A stretch of 64,000 nucleotides of DNA from Leptodactylus fallax (GCA_947044405.1 CAMRHE010000197.1:1426001-1490000), one strand, 5' to 3'. Shown: positions 24,494-37,105, counted from the stretch's first letter. Notes: a model not told the origin generated them from the letters alone. Translations and numbers: made by a program.

Positions 24494-25134
24494 TTTTTCG
24501 CTATAAACAGCATCAGCTGTGTTACCCAGAATTTTAGTCATTTAGCAGAATTTGCAAGAGAAAACTTTCTTGAGCCAGACATTTCTCCGGCAGAAGTCAA
24601 TGTCATTATGAGTGATAGTAGCTTTTATACCCACATTTCTTGTCTTTCAAATTTGAGAATTTTTAATGTAAACAGTTTGTTAAAGAGGCTGAATAACATA
24701 GTATTGTCTGCATATCTAAAATTTAAAATTGTAGACCTTGTCCCCCCATTTACAGATCGAAAAATCACTTTATTTGGCCCACACATAGTATACTGTACAG
24801 CTTCCCCTGGTGCTGCACAAGTTCGGGCGCTACCTATTCGATTTTTCAGCAAGTAGCAACCAATGTTTTATTCACTAATCCCCACTCCAGTTGCATCTGG
24901 CCTCCACTTCTGAAGGCCGTACTGGACAGGACCGGGGATCAATGAGTAAAATATCTACCTGTTGGAATAAACCAATAGATAGCAGCCGATTAAAAAAAAA
25001 AAAAATGCTGCCAGTCAGATTGTGCCCTGAGGTGCCGCTTGAGGCTATTGCCTTATGTCACCTCATGGCAGGTGCGGCCCTGGGTTTATTATATTCAACT
25101 TTTTTGTACTAAAACCATAACTAAAGCTTTTACT
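24494..25134. other. unassigned; hAT-like right end near 25082
   Basis: A GCAGGTGCGGCCCTG phrase near 25068-25082 resembles a hAT terminus, but no left partner was found. Confidence 0.35.
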
Positions 25135-25650
25135 AGGTGTATGGAGGGGTAAGCTCTTGTATAAGGCAGGGAAACCAATGTTGGAGGAGTGTCACTTCAG
25201 AGAGGTATATCTCAGACATTATAAAACCTAGAACAGTGTTTCTGGTGAATGTAAAAGAAAAGATTCTTAGCTTTCCTGTGACAAGATTATCATATGACCC
25301 ATATTATGTCCAGAGATATCATTAGATGAAAACACAGTTGGGATTGTGAGCAGATGCAGATAAATATTCCAACCCTGTCTGTATTTTCAATTGTTGTTTT
25401 CCCCTTGAAATAATACAGGTAAGAATTTAATATTTCATATGACACTAGAAGCACTGTTCTAAAAAAGCACTGTTTTAAATACCCATATATATTTATTTGA
25501 AACGACTGCCCCAACTTCCCTGCATAATACAAGAGTCCACCCACTCGTACACCTAGTGAAAGTAGTTTACAGATTTTAGCTTTCCCTTCTGAAACAAAGG
25601 AAAGAATAAAGAATCACAGGATTTTACAGAAAGGAGCCTAACATTTGTTA
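25135..25650. repeat. interspersed repeat shared with 50.4-50.8 kb
   Basis: Phrases AATACAGGTAAGAATTT, CATATGACACTAGAAGCAC and ATAATACAAGAGTCCACCCAC recur in the same order at 50580-50740 with substitutions. No coding sequence or termini recognised. Confidence 0.5.
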
Positions 25651-25699
25651 ATAAAGTATATTACAAAATTCTGGTGGGCCCGATGACATTACTGTATTG

Positions 25700-26450
25700 C
25701 ACCTTCCACACCAGGATGCAGATGTGTTTGTCTTTAGTCCTAAAGTGGCTTGCGGTCTACAAGAAAACAAGAAGCACCATTGCTTCCTCAGCACATTGGA
25801 GGATCGGAGATAGGTAAATAAAACCTTAGGGGGCATTTTAATATTAAGCGTACATTATCTATATAAGAGGTCAATAAAGGGGCATTGGGGAGCAATAGTT
25901 ATGTAAGGGCGCATAACTAATACAAGGGGCCTTAGGGGTTTTAATATAGGGGGACATCAGTAATAAGACTATAAGAGGGGATTGGGGCAGTGTTAAAGAG
26001 GTTATCCAGAGAACTAATAAGCACCCTGGTCCCCTGGGAAGGTTGGAGGGCAACTGGGAAGGTTGGAACTCTTTTTTCCTTTCTCTCCCCTGCAGCTGCT
26101 ATAACTCTCACTGATGTCACAAACTCTACTCTACTCAGGCCTCATGTCCATTCAGTAGAGTGGAGTCAGTCATGTGACTGAGAGTCTGTCTGTGTAGCAA
26201 ACTTTACAGAGAGAAGTCACAGCTGGAATAAGTGATCTTGGTGGTCCAGTCCAGATGGAAGAGATGAGAAATGCGAATGCTTACAGTTAGATATTTCACG
26301 TTTCACAAGTCACAAAATTTTTTCTTCACTTTATTCACCTTAATGGTGAAGCCCTCTGTAGAGCTGGTATCTACCACTATATGGTCACTATATAGTGATA
26401 AGGTTGATATACCTGAGTTAGGAACCAAATTGGTCGTGCTTACCTCTGGC
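25700..26450. repeat. hAT-associated repeat, end segment without terminus
   Basis: Shares with 28965-29602 the degenerate GGGGCAT/TAATTAAT array, then TCCAGATGGAAGAG, CAAGTCACA, CTACCACTATA and GATATACCTGAG. The final terminal repeat is absent. A decayed TTAA-MITE end sits near 25994. Confidence 0.45.
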
Positions 26451-27283
26451 TCACACTAGTGTTTGTAGAGGTGAAAAAAACTTTGGTGCCCATTTAATCT
26501 GTATATCCATGTTACTCTGTAGGGATTGAATATTCTATACTGTATCTATGACACTACAGAGCTTTGTGTCATCTGCAAATATAGATCTCTCTTAAGTCCA
26601 ATGCCTGCATTATTTATAAACAGCATTGGTCCCAATAGTACCACTTCATTTAAGGAGAAAATTATGAAATAAGAGAATCATATGAAGACTGAAGTAATTC
26701 TATTTACTTTTAAATATTCTTTGTTACTGGGGATACAGTAGAATCTAGCTAGCGGGGGTGACGGCAACATAAGCTACACATACAACTTCATTGGTGTCTG
26801 TCCGACACTTATGCAATTGAAATTCATAGTAGAGGAGGAAACTTCTCGCTTCCTGTTCTACTACTGAGTAGCCCATAGGCCACAAGCCACTTCAGGACTA
26901 CAGCCTACTAGTTGCCCTGGGACATCTGCGTCCTGGACGTCTTTGTAGTCCTGGTGCTTTGCAGTGAGCAACAGCGGTGGTTACTTCTCAGTGCATCCTA
27001 TAGAACCTATAGCAATATAAGGGGGCATAATTAATTAATGCGGGCACTTGGGGGCGTTAATAAAATGGGGTATCATTTATAAGAGAGGCCAGTGTGGGCA
27101 GTATGAAATAACAATAATGGGGCTATTGGGGCAGTATTAAAATAATTTTCCAGGGCTTAATAAAGTTTACTGGTAAGCTTTAATATTCCCATGGATAACC
27201 CTCTTAGACGGGTTGTCCAGGAATTGGACAAATCACAAAGGAGGCCTGGAAAGGTGAAACTTAAAAAAAAAAGAAAACATTGC

Positions 27284-27859
27284 TGTAAGGGAATCGCTAG
27301 AGGAGGGATTCCCCAGTAGCTGCTGGCGAACTCTGGGGGAGGGGCACAACAAAACAGTGGGCCCTAAGCTGAACCCCCCAACTGTCCATGGCTAATTGCC
27401 CGATCTGTCCTAGGTGACAGCCAGCAACTGGTCGACAGTCCCTCCTTATAATAAGTGATAACACAGAACACAGACAGGACAAACAACAACAAAGGGAGGT
27501 CAGCTAGCCAAAGGTAACAATCGAGCAATGCAGTACAAAATCACAGTCCAAGAGAAAAGTCAAAGGAAAGCCAGAGGTCAAGAATAAGAAGAACAGGTAA
27601 CAAAGAGCAAGGAGTATAGCCAGTACGCGCAAGGCAATAACAAGCACCAATGGGAATGTGAGCAAACAATAAATAGGGAGGAAGAACCCGCTCCAGACTT
27701 GATAGGAGGGTAGGCTGTCAATCACACACACAGGTAAGACTAAAGTTAACTCTTAGTGGAGCAGAGGGAAAGCAAGGTGAAGGAGATGGGACATGCCTCC
27801 TGCGCCGCAGCGTGCGCCCGGAGGATGGTGCCAAAGCCCAGACAGGCAAGGATGTTACA
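27284..27859. mobile_element. solo LTR, 576 bp, 5-bp TSD
   Basis: Begins TGTAAGGGAATC and ends GGATGTTACA, so it has TG...CA ends with a 5-base inverted TGTAA/TTACA. ATTGC duplications lie at 27279-27283 and 27860-27864. AATAAA occurs inside. No coding sequence. Gypsy-like or ERV-like origin is undecided. Confidence 0.8.
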
Positions 27860-27925
27860 ATTGCTTCAAAAGTGTAGAAGGCACTCTCAGATATATCACG
27901 AAGTAGGGTCCCAGCCCATAATATA

Positions 27926-28945
27926 CATAAGTATAAAGACTTCGTAGACTTGGTTTAGTGCAGTGAAAATGTGGTTTTATTCACTCCCAAGTAGCAAATA
28001 CAGGTGCATCTCAATAAATTTTAATATTTTTGAAACGTTCATTCATTTCAGTAATTCAGTAATACAATTCATAATCAGCATCTTCCATGATTGTGTGTCC
28101 TACTGAACCAGACTGAGGGACCATTTAAAGGCTTAGGAAGCCTTGGCAGGTGACACACTGAATTTACTTTTATACAATATTCTAATTTTCTTAGATTTGG
28201 GTTTTCATTACCTGTAATCCATAATCAACATTTACAGAAATAAAACACTTGAAATAGAAGACTCTGTGTGTAAAGAATCTAGAAAATATAGGAGGTCACT
28301 TTTTTAATTTAATTACTGAAATAAATGCAATAGATTATTATCCCAAAATGACCATATCTGGTAGATATTAAAGGGTATAAGTAGAAACATCACATATGTA
28401 TAGGGAGTGTGTACAGGAAGGGAATCAAAAATCCACACAAAGTGTAAAAGTAAAGGCTAAGGTTCAGGAGGGGAATACTGTGGACCCTATCCTGAAAAAG
28501 ACACACTGTCCTATAAAGATGGGCTATAGGTAGCATATACGCCATATTTAATAGGAAAAGCCAGAACATGGTAAGACACACGGTAGCCATGTCTTTATAT
28601 AAAGACTCACTGTCCTATATAGAGGGGCTCAAGGTAGTACAAAAGAAACTTTTAAACAGACAATCCAGAATATAATGAGGCAAACAACAAGTAGTAGTTA
28701 AACATAAACATTAACCGGCTGTTCCTGAGGCTCGTATATACAAGGCCAGGGAATGTCACATTACCTGTAAGAAGTTGTAATAGTACGGCGGATGTTGGGT
28801 ATTTAAATATGGTGGCCACTCAGGAACTGAGACCCAGTGCTAATGCACACGGTTTATGGGTTTGGAAAGTGGGGAGTCAACAAAAATCAAAAAATTCCTC
28901 TGGCGGGAACGGGTTAAACCACGTCTACGAAGTCTTTATACTTAT
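27926..28945. repeat. 1-kb unit between 31-bp inverted repeats
   Basis: ATAAGTATAAAGACTTCGTA plus GACTTGGTTTA at 27926-27957 is matched in inverse at about 28912-28945. No TSD was found. A Tc1 derivative lies inside. The phrases resemble PLE tails, but the family is uncertain. Confidence 0.45.
28001..28330. mobile_element. internally deleted Tc1-type element
   Basis: Left end CAGGTGCATCTCAATAAATT after TA, then CATTTCAGTAATTCAGT. The right part carries TTACTGAAATAAATG in inverse and AATATTCTAATTTTCTTAGA, typical of a widespread Tc1 family with CAGGTGC ends. No transposase remains. Confidence 0.6.
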
Positions 28946-28964
28946 AAAAAAAAACATGCTCACC

Positions 28965-29602
28965 TGTCCCCGATGATCCAGTGTACGATGATGCTGTCTA
29001 TTCAATAGTTATGTAAGGTGCATAATTTACAGTATATAAGGAGACATAAGACAGTATAATTAATAATAGGTGAATTGGGCACTATTAATTTCAGATGGCA
29101 CTGAATTATTGATTTAAGGGGGTACACAGTACATTATTAATTAGAAGGCAATATTTATTGAGGGGCACTATTAATTAAAAGTCACATATGAGGACTATTA
29201 AGTTAAAAAGTCACACGGGGATATTACCCATTTCCAGGGTATTTTATATATTATAATTGGGGCAGCAACAGGATGGTGTAAGTTAGGACAATGTGGACTT
29301 GATGCATGGAAAACTGAGGAGCCAAACATGTCTGTGTTACAAACTTTACAGAGGCAAGCCACTGCTAGAGGAAGTGGTAATCGCGGTCCAGATGGAAGAG
29401 GCGGAAAATGTGAACGATTAAAGTCAACGTCACCTGTAAGTCACAACATTTTTCCTACAATGTATTTACCTAAACAGTCTTCATAGACATGTGTAAAGCC
29501 TCTATCTACCACTATACAATCACCGTATAGTTATAATATGGGTATACCTGAGCTGGGGGACCACTTAGATGTGTTACTAACCCCCTAGCTACGCCTCTGA
29601 AT
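28965..29602. repeat. hAT-type end segment with terminus CCTAGCTACGCCTCTG
   Basis: A degenerate TAATTA-rich tandem array leads to a ~310-bp end segment that is the inverse of 18506-18640 joined to 19903-20060. That comparison also shows the piggyBac at 18644 is a later insertion. The terminus CCCTAGCTACGCCTCTG ends at 29602. Confidence 0.6.
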
Positions 29603-30262
29603 CACACCTTTTAGAAGGAGCAATAAAGGTGTATTTCAAAATGCTTAGAGGTTCTGTAGGGTTAAAGTAGAACTAAGTCACCTCCACTTTTTGTGCATGC
29701 AGCAGACTCTGTTGACCTTATGCTTAGATGTCTTCTCCTTCCAATAATGTGCTCCACTGATTCTATTGTTACTAGAGATTGCAAGAACTTTACCTTTATT
29801 ATTTTAACTTTGAAAAACGAGCAGTGGGACAGATTTTAATGAAGACAAATAAAGACTATTTTCATTTGGGAGATACTTTAATACGGTGCTCATGTGGTGT
29901 GAATTATCGAGTCAAGTAGCAACCAGAAATAACATGTGGAGATCTAGTTATTTTGCCACCACAAATTAGAGAGTTTTTGCTACAGACTTAGCTGCTCAAA
30001 GCCATATGCATTTCTGCAAGCAGCAGTGCCCTTGTGAAAATCATGCCTTCAGCTTTATCGTCTTCTCTTATACTGTATAAGTTATACTTGTGGATTTGCT
30101 GAATTTTATTTTAATACTTTTACTTTTCAATCTGTATGAAATGAAACCCACACAGAGTCATATACTGTACAATAGCTGTCTGTCATATTTGTGCAAATGA
30201 TAGACTGACATCAAAGCTTTCTCGTTTAACATGCATGTGGCCTCCTTAGGTAGGAAACTATT
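29603..30262. other. unassigned sequence
   Basis: No gene or repeat recognised. Confidence 0.5.
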
Positions 30263-30264
30263 AA

Positions 30265-30488
30265 AGACTGAGGCCCCACGTTGAGGAAACAGGTTTTTTT
30301 TTGTTACAGATTTTGCTGCGTTTTTTTGAGCCAAAGCTAAGAATGGCTACAAAAGGTATGGGAAATGTATAGGAAGTTATTATACTTCTCTCTTCTGCTC
30401 AATCCACTCCTGGATTTGGCTCACAAAAACACAGCAAAATCTGCAACAACAAAAAAAGCTGCGTTTCCACAACGTGGGGGCCTTAGCC
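30265..30488. mobile_element. Harbinger-type MITE, 224 bp
   Basis: TAA at 30262-30264 and 30489-30491; ends AGACTGAGGCCCCACGTTG and inverted CAACGTGGGGGCCTTAGCC. Near-palindromic, with AAATCTGCAACAAC and its complement inside. Same family as 17872-18163. Confidence 0.75.
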
Positions 30489-30491
30489 TAA

Positions 30492-31060
30492 AGTAGTTTT
30501 TCTTTTATTCCCCTTTCTGTAAATGTATACTTTATCTCTATAACTGTGCTGAACAGGTTGGCGATTTGTAGTGTGGAGGCGGACAAGTGTATTGTATTTT
30601 CTGATCAGTTATCTGCTGTTCATTGCTACTTCCCCTCTCTTGCACAGGCAGGGCTGGTACAATGCTTTATTTCTTTACAGAAAAAGAAAATTGGACTCCA
30701 ACCCATTCCCTCTTCTGCTTTGGGAAAATCTATTTTTTTCTGCTGCTTTCAAACTTCATTTTTCAGTATACACTTGCCATATGCACTGGGAAAGCTCTCA
30801 GCGAATGCTTCCAACATATCCATATGCCACATTCACCTGGTAGAGGCCAAAAGAGAACAGAACAGAAAGGACTAGCCATTTTTATCATGGCCAGACTTAG
30901 GTTAAATTGTACCCTATATACTGTAGTATTTTTTTTTTGGCAAACCTCTCCTTACAACCTTTACAACTACCATAAAAATGAAACAATATCAGGCAGTAAA
31001 ATGTTTATCTATCAAATCATAGCACTAAGGAATGTGGAATTACAGAACTGTTATAGGATA
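30492..31060. other. unassigned; overlapping open frames
   Basis: Three frames are open here, the longest 184 residues (30623-31177). No domain, signal or splice context supports a gene. Confidence 0.4.
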
Positions 31061-31065
31061 ACAGG

Positions 31066-31640
31066 CAGGGCCGATTATAATGTATCTGCTGCCTGTGAAA
31101 ATGCTATTACCTGTGCGTCTGTGTGTGTGGCACTATTACTTTATTCGTGTCCTAATAGTACCTTCCCACACAGGTAATAATCCACCCCTCACATAAGTAA
31201 TGTTATTAACTGTGGGGGGGGGGGGTGGCACTGTTACAATAAGTGTATCCTAATAGTTCCCCCCACAGGTAATAGTCCTCCCTCCGCCCACATAGCTTAT
31301 CTGCTGTCTGAGGCAAAAATGAAAATGCTGTTATGGGTGGGGTGTACTACTACTTTAATCATGCCCTAATAGTACCCACCACAAGTAATAGTACCCCCTC
31401 ACATAAGTGATGTTATTTACTGTAGGAGGCACTATTAAAGTAATTTTGTCCTAATAGTGCCCATCCACAGGTAATAGTTATATCCCCAGAGGAAATAGCC
31501 CCCCACATAAGTAATACTGTTACTTGTTGGAGGCAATATTACTGTTATAGAGCCATATTTACTGTAGGGGGGCCACTATTACAGCAAGAGTGTATTAATA
31601 ATGCCCCCCTCCCCATAGGTAATAGTCTACCCTCCCCCAC
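31066..31640. repeat. degenerate tandem array, about 105-bp unit, with hAT-like left end
   Basis: Begins GGCAGGGCCGATTATAATG, a hAT-like terminus. About five units of CACAGGTAATAGTCC, CACATAAGTAATGTTATT and GGCACTATTACAATAAG follow. No right terminus was found. Confidence 0.65.
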
Positions 31641-31911
31641 ATATTGTTCAGTCTACTATGTTGAATTGTATAATTATATTGTACTTACAGAGCATAGATT
31701 TGGCACCGCTGGCAGCCAGGAGGAGAATGCAAGATGTAAACAGCCTGTGTCCTGGAAACTACCCGCCCACTGCATCACTGTTCTTTAAGTATAATACAAT
31801 TATACAGATCACAGGGGTGCCCCTAATACATGTGCAGGCTGCGGTAGTAGTGCAGCTTGGTACTCACTGTCTGCAGGTGCCCCACTTGCTGACACCAACC
31901 ACCCAGTTAAC

Positions 31912-32228
31912 TTCTAAGGTCTGGTATTTATCAGAAAACCAGCCATTATTTCCTTATTGTGGACATACAGTATTATCTTCTCATGCGTGCAATGTTCCTG
32001 CCTGATAACGTGTCCACAATAAGGATATCATAGCTGGGGTTTTTGACCATAGAAAATTTCTGCATTCATGTTTGTATACATTGGCAACCGATCAAAACAA
32101 AAACTGTCACCCCTATGATGCTTAAAGAAAACTCTGCAAAATGTTTAATTATTTATATTTGCAAAAATGTGTAACTTTTAATTGTCTACAAATTTAAATA
32201 TGGCTATATCCATGGGAAAACCCCTCGA
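31912..32228. mobile_element. partial copy of the TTAA MITE at 1983-2473
   Basis: Aligns by eye to the right part of that MITE: TTCCTTATTGTGG, GCATTGGCAACCGATCAAAA, TATTTGCAAAAATGT and the end TCCATGGGAAAACCCCTC. The left end is missing and the right TTAA is mutated. Confidence 0.7.
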
Positions 32229-32237
32229 AGCAACCAA

Positions 32238-32400
32238 TGGAGCAGACTTATTGAAACTGTCTAAAAGCAAAACTATCTTAGTTACCAATCATAATGCAGC
32301 TTTAATTTTCAGAAGCAGAATACAAATTAAAAGCTGCGCTGTGATTAGTTCCTATGAGCAACTAAGAAAGTTTTGCTTTTAGACAATTTTACTAAATGTC
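32238..32400. mobile_element. palindromic foldback MITE
   Basis: GCAGACTTATTGAAACTGTC and AAAAGCAAAACTATCTTAGTT on the left pair with AACTAAGAAAGTTTTGCTTTT and GACAATTTTACTAAATGTC on the right. The centre has paired AGCTTTAATTTTC-like arms. No coding sequence. Confidence 0.7.
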
Positions 32401-33353
32401 CCCCATTCAGTGCACATCAATCAGATGATGGAAGATCTTATTTGTTAGTGATCTGCACTCAGGGCCACACAGAGCAGAGGGAAGAAGGAGACACCTCTGA
32501 GCAGGCTTGGACTGGCCCAGCAGGGAACCGGTGAATCCCCCGGTGGGCCCCGAGCCCCAACTATTATTTTTCAATTTTTCCAATGTGAATGCATTGCTCA
32601 GGGGCCTCAGGCAATATTATAATAATAATAAAGATGGTGGCCGCTGGCATAGCGCAGCGGTGGGAAACCCTTCCTATCTTCCTGTGGGCCCTCCCCCTGT
32701 AGCCTTGATCCTGGTGACGAGCGACCGCGGGGAACCAATGAAATTGCAGCTTGTTGCTGCAAGCGTCAGGACATACTAACGCTGTGCGCGGCGGCGGAAT
32801 CCTTCAGAGAAGAGTTAGCCCAGACAGGGGCGCACCGCTAATGAGGCAAAGTGAGGCTGCCGCCTCAGGCGGCACTGTCCGTCACTGTCTGGGGGGCGGC
32901 ATTTTTACTATTTATTTAATGTAAACCAGCCAAGGACGGGCCGCTTATAAAAAAAAAAACAGAGCTGAGCGGGGCCTGTCCTGGGCTGGTTTACGAGACG
33001 TCGCATCTCAGCGCAGGCGGCGATACAATGACGTCATCGCGCTGCCTACGCTGAGACACAGACGTCACGGACAAGAGGAGGAGGAGGCGGCGGCGGCTCC
33101 ATCAAGGCATCGCAGGTGAGTATAACTTTTTTTATATATATAAATAGGCCGTAACCTGCTGGAGTATCCCCAGCAGGTAACGGCCTATTTATTTACCTAC
33201 CCTGCATCTGCTCGTGGCTGCCTCCGCTTCCCCTTCTGCTATGGAACGCAGAAACGGAAGTGGATGCCGCTGTGAGCAGCCGCGGGCATCGGTAAGTGAG
33301 GCCGCGGGCCTGCATTCTATTCGTACAGTGTAAATACTATGGGGCTGATTTAA

Positions 33354-33896
33354 AGAGCACCTTTCATGTCCTCAGGCACATGTGGTTTTATATACCGCTG
33401 GAAAGCCGACAGTGCGCTTATTTCAGCGCACTGTTGGCTTTCCCAGTATGTGCCCCGGGGCTGGAGATATCGGTGCCGTTATTTTTAGCACCAATATCTC
33501 CCCACTGTCAGAAGGGCATTCCTTATAACTTAACTCATCACTGGGCAGTGAGGAACGCCCCCCCCCCAACAGTACTCTAACAGTCCTGTACTGTCAGAGG
33601 GGGCGTTCCTTACCGCCCAGCAATGACGCTAAGCTGTGAGGAACACCCCCCCAGTACAAATCTATGGACGAGTACTGTCGGGGGGGAGGGCATTCCTTAC
33701 CGCCCAGCAATGACGCTAAGTTATGAGGAACGTCATTCTGACAGTGGGGAGATATTGGTGTTAAAAATAACGACACCGATATCTCCAGCCCCGGGGCACA
33801 TACTGGGAAAGCTGATAGTGCGCTGAATTCAGCTCACTGTCGGCTTTCCAGTGGTATATAAAACCGCATATATATGAAGACATCAAAGGTCCTCTT
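33354..33896. mobile_element. TTAA foldback MITE, long palindrome
   Basis: TTAA at 33350-33353 and 33897-33900. Ends AGAGCACCTTTCATGTC and inverted GACATCAAAGGTCCTCTT. Arms continue through GGAAAGCCGACAGTGCGC and GGGGCTGGAGATATCGGTG, almost to the centre, where GGAACGCCC/GGGCGTTCC units alternate. Confidence 0.8.
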
Positions 33897-34011
33897 TTAA
33901 CACGGCTTATTTATTTATATGGCAGATTTAACCTTTTTAACCAACATCCAATGTATTAAAAATTTGTCAATATGTTGCTAATAAAAGAGAGTGCATCAGT
34001 CTTACTCTAGA

Positions 34012-34232
34012 TTCACACCTGCGTTCGTGTTTCCGTTTGTGGGGTTCGCTTGGGGACCCCACAAATGGAAACCTAATCTGCTTAAAAAAGCGTTTACCCG
34101 CAGAACCCATAGACTATAATGGGGTCCACAGGATTTCTGCCCGATTTCCACCCGAAAAAGGCGGAAAAATGCATTTTTTTAAGCAGATTCGGGGACGGAA
34201 ACCCCGAGTGGAGACCGAGCACAAGTGTGAAC
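34012..34232. mobile_element. short MITE, GTGTGAA-type ends
   Basis: Ends AGATTCACACCTGCGTTCG and inverted AGCACAAGTGTGAACC, with mirrored GGAAAC and TAAGCAGATT phrases inside. A related decayed copy is at 6290-6530. Confidence 0.65.
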
Positions 34233-34242
34233 CTATCCTTAA

Positions 34243-34562
34243 ACAGGTTGTCCAGGCTAAAATATTTTTTATTATTTAGGCCGGGGAGGTGAAAAAAAAA
34301 AAGCATACTCACCTGTCCCCAGCACCCTGTTGTCCCATGCTAGTGTCTGTTCGGTCTCATGGCGGCGTCTCTTTTCTGGAAATCCTGTACCTCCTGTACC
34401 TGTTTGGTCTCAGCGGTCACATGAGGCACAGGACTCCTGACAAGATAGAATGGACACTGACAGCGGACAACGGAGACCCGGGGACAGGAGAGTATTTATT
34501 TATTTTATTTTTTTTACACCTCCCGCCGCCACATGAGTTGCTCCAATTCCTGGACAACCTCT
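34243..34562. mobile_element. T2-like TTAA MITE inside a hAT
   Basis: TTAA at 34239-34242 and 34563-34566; ends ACAGGTTGTCCAGGC and inverted TCCTGGACAACCTCT. It occupies the same internal site of the hAT family as the MITE at 37106-37459. Confidence 0.85.
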
Positions 34563-35294
34563 TTAACGGGTTTATCCATCTTTCTAATATTGATGTCATG
34601 TCCTTAGGATAGTCCATCAATATTACATCTGCAGGGGTAAAACAGTCAGGACAGTGCAGCCACATGTCATGTTAACAATTCCAGGAGCCACGCTGCTTGC
34701 ATGCCATACAGGATGTAGTGGTAGGTTTAGGTAGTGCAGTAGTTCACATCGTTTGGCGGGTGAACAGCATGGCATTGTTATCACCAGTAGCCGTGGTTTT
34801 TCGGTACAGCTGATCTGCAGGGGTCCTGGCGGCGGGCCCCTATAAACAGTTCCACTGGTGGGCCTTAGACATCCCAGTCCGACACTGCCTCTGAGGTACC
34901 CATAACTGCCACTACTAAAAGTACAGGGAGTGAGCAGCACAGCTCCTGGCATTTAAACAGTGAGGTCTCAGCAATCATGTCAAAGTTTGCTTCAAAGTGT
35001 CATTGTGTTAGGCCCAATCACACGTCTTGGCATTCTCCTGGGGGCACTGACTTTACCCAGGAGGATGGAAGAGGCGGGAACATGGCAGGAAATGAGCAGC
35101 AGACATGACAAGGGAGTCTAAGAGAGATGTGGGAAGGTGAGTTTGAATGTTCATTATTTTTTCGCACCTCCTCTGGGCCTTAGATTATTCTACTCTGGGG
35201 TCTCTTCAGACTCCAGAATACTTTAATAGCACTTTGGTGCAGACCAATCAAGTTTGCAAAACGAATCCCATGAGGTTCTACATCTCTAGTTGCA

Positions 35295-35456
35295 ATTCAT
35301 TCAGTGATTTATTTACATGAAAGGTGCTTGTGACACGTTTTGACTGTAGATCAGCCTTCCCCAGAAATACGTGGTGTATAAATGTATGTCTGAGAGAGGC
35401 TGATCTACCGCCGAAATGCATCACAAACACCTTTCATGTAAATAAATCACTGAATT
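35295..35456. repeat. palindromic PLE-like tail pair
   Basis: Arms of about 60 bp: 35295-35357 (TCAGTGATTTATTTACATG, GTAGATCAGCCT) and 35397-35456 in inverse. The plus-strand right side reads CTGAGAGA...CGAAATGC, a decayed version of the CTGATGA...GAAA core. No clear TSD. Confidence 0.6.
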
Positions 35457-35459
35457 AAA

Positions 35460-36740
35460 TGATACTAAAAGTCAGTCAAGTCTGTTGGTACTTTGTTTAT
35501 ATAAATAAACTACTGATTTATGAAAAAATATGTCGCCCAACATTATATATTTCTTAGGTTGTATGTAAGAAAAACATACTACTGACCCCTATAAAAGTAT
35601 ATGAATACAGGAAAAAAAAATTTACACGTAAGAAAAAAATTGATGTTAGAGATATAGCTTAATAATGGCCATTTATAAATAGGCCACAAAAATAACAAAG
35701 CACACTTTATAGAACATCTGCATTTTCTCTTTATCATAAATGGTTGTGATTGTTATTCCCTTGACACATCTAGCCATACATATAAAATCTTGATTCCTCA
35801 CACATACTTTAATCCTAAAATACCAGTGGAAGAATGACTGATACTTTTACCCCATTAATCATAAATTTTACCAGAACAGTACTTTTAATCACCGGGTAAA
35901 AATAGACTGGCCCAGTCCAAGTGCTGTATAATCTGACCACTAATGGGCCCTGCAGATTGTCATTTCTCAGTGTTTCCTCTATCATAGGGCACATGACAAA
36001 TGGATCTAGTAAATACTGATTTTTAATGTATGCCATACCTCATTTGAAGCTAATTATATCTAAATATGTGAAGTAGAAAGGAAATATTTTTCCTGTCCTC
36101 CTTGTAAGTGTGGACTGTAAATTACATCCACGTGAAGCAGCTGGAATAGTTCTAGACATCAGATAATGATTAAAGTAAAGGAAACTAGAAGCCTGACTGG
36201 ATTGTAAAGTCAGCATGTCTACAGCCTTGTGGTTGGGTGCAACATGTCTGGATTGATCCTGGCTCTTGGCATTCCTGTCCCATGCCAAATGGATGATTAC
36301 CATGGTTGGATTATCACAGCCCAAGCAAATGGGACATAGTGGCGACAGAGTAAATTATTACATACACAATATGTTGAATGTGTTTCTCATGTGCTGTCTA
36401 GTAACAGTCTATTAATATACAGGTGACATTTATTAACAGGGCTCTGGAATGTCTAGTTTACAAACCAAAATATTTGACTAAAGAAATGACTGATACCAAA
36501 AATTGTCAAAGGCAATTGTTTTACACACAAGGTTGTTTCCTTTTTGTATCGCTTATTTCCTCAAATCTGCCTCAGTAGTGGATTTAAATAATATTAGTCA
36601 GGAAGCTGAAGGAATAGACAAGCTCCTGGAAAGGACGACGACAATGCAGGATGCAAAGAAAGTATGGCACGACCTTACAGGACTGTTACAATGAAGCACT
36701 GAAGGGAACCTGTCAGATGGTTTTTCCACCATAAACTGGC
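35460..36740. other. unassigned spacer between the two hAT copies
   Basis: AT-rich, no genes or named repeats; ends at the left TSD of the next hAT. Confidence 0.45.
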
Positions 36741-37105
36741 CTCATCATGCAGTGTCGGACTGGGATGTCTAGGGCCCACCAGTGGAATTGTTTCTAGGGG
36801 CCCACCATCAGGACCCCTGCAGATCAGCGCTACCGAGACAGGGCGGCTAAAGGTAATAACATGTCGGGAGCCATGCTGCTCACCCACTATACCATGTGCA
36901 CCACTGCACTACCTAAACCTACTGCTACACCTTGTATGGCAAGTGAACAGCGTGGCTCCAAGAATTGTTACCTTTACCTGTAGCCTCACTGTCCTGGAAA
37001 AGCTGATCTGCAGAGGTCCTGGCTGTTGTATCATTGAAGATGTAATATTGATGGCCTATCCTAAGGACAACCCATCAATATTAGAAAGATGGATAAATCC
37101 TTTAA

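Larger units (their letters stand above)
32502..34887 (-). mobile_element. composite non-autonomous hAT, 2386 bp, 8-bp TSD
   Basis: CCTCTGAG at 32494-32501 and 34888-34895. Ends CAGGCTTGGACTGGCC and inverted CAGTGTCGGACTGGG. It carries a TTAA foldback MITE (33354-33896), another MITE (34012-34232) and a T2-like MITE (34243-34562). It is the reverse-oriented sister of 36750-39623. No transposase. Confidence 0.88.

Noticed and set aside
30546..31177. Three overlapping open frames, up to 184 residues
   Set aside because: No domain, low-complexity composition, no supporting splice or promoter context; overlap in two frames suggests chance.
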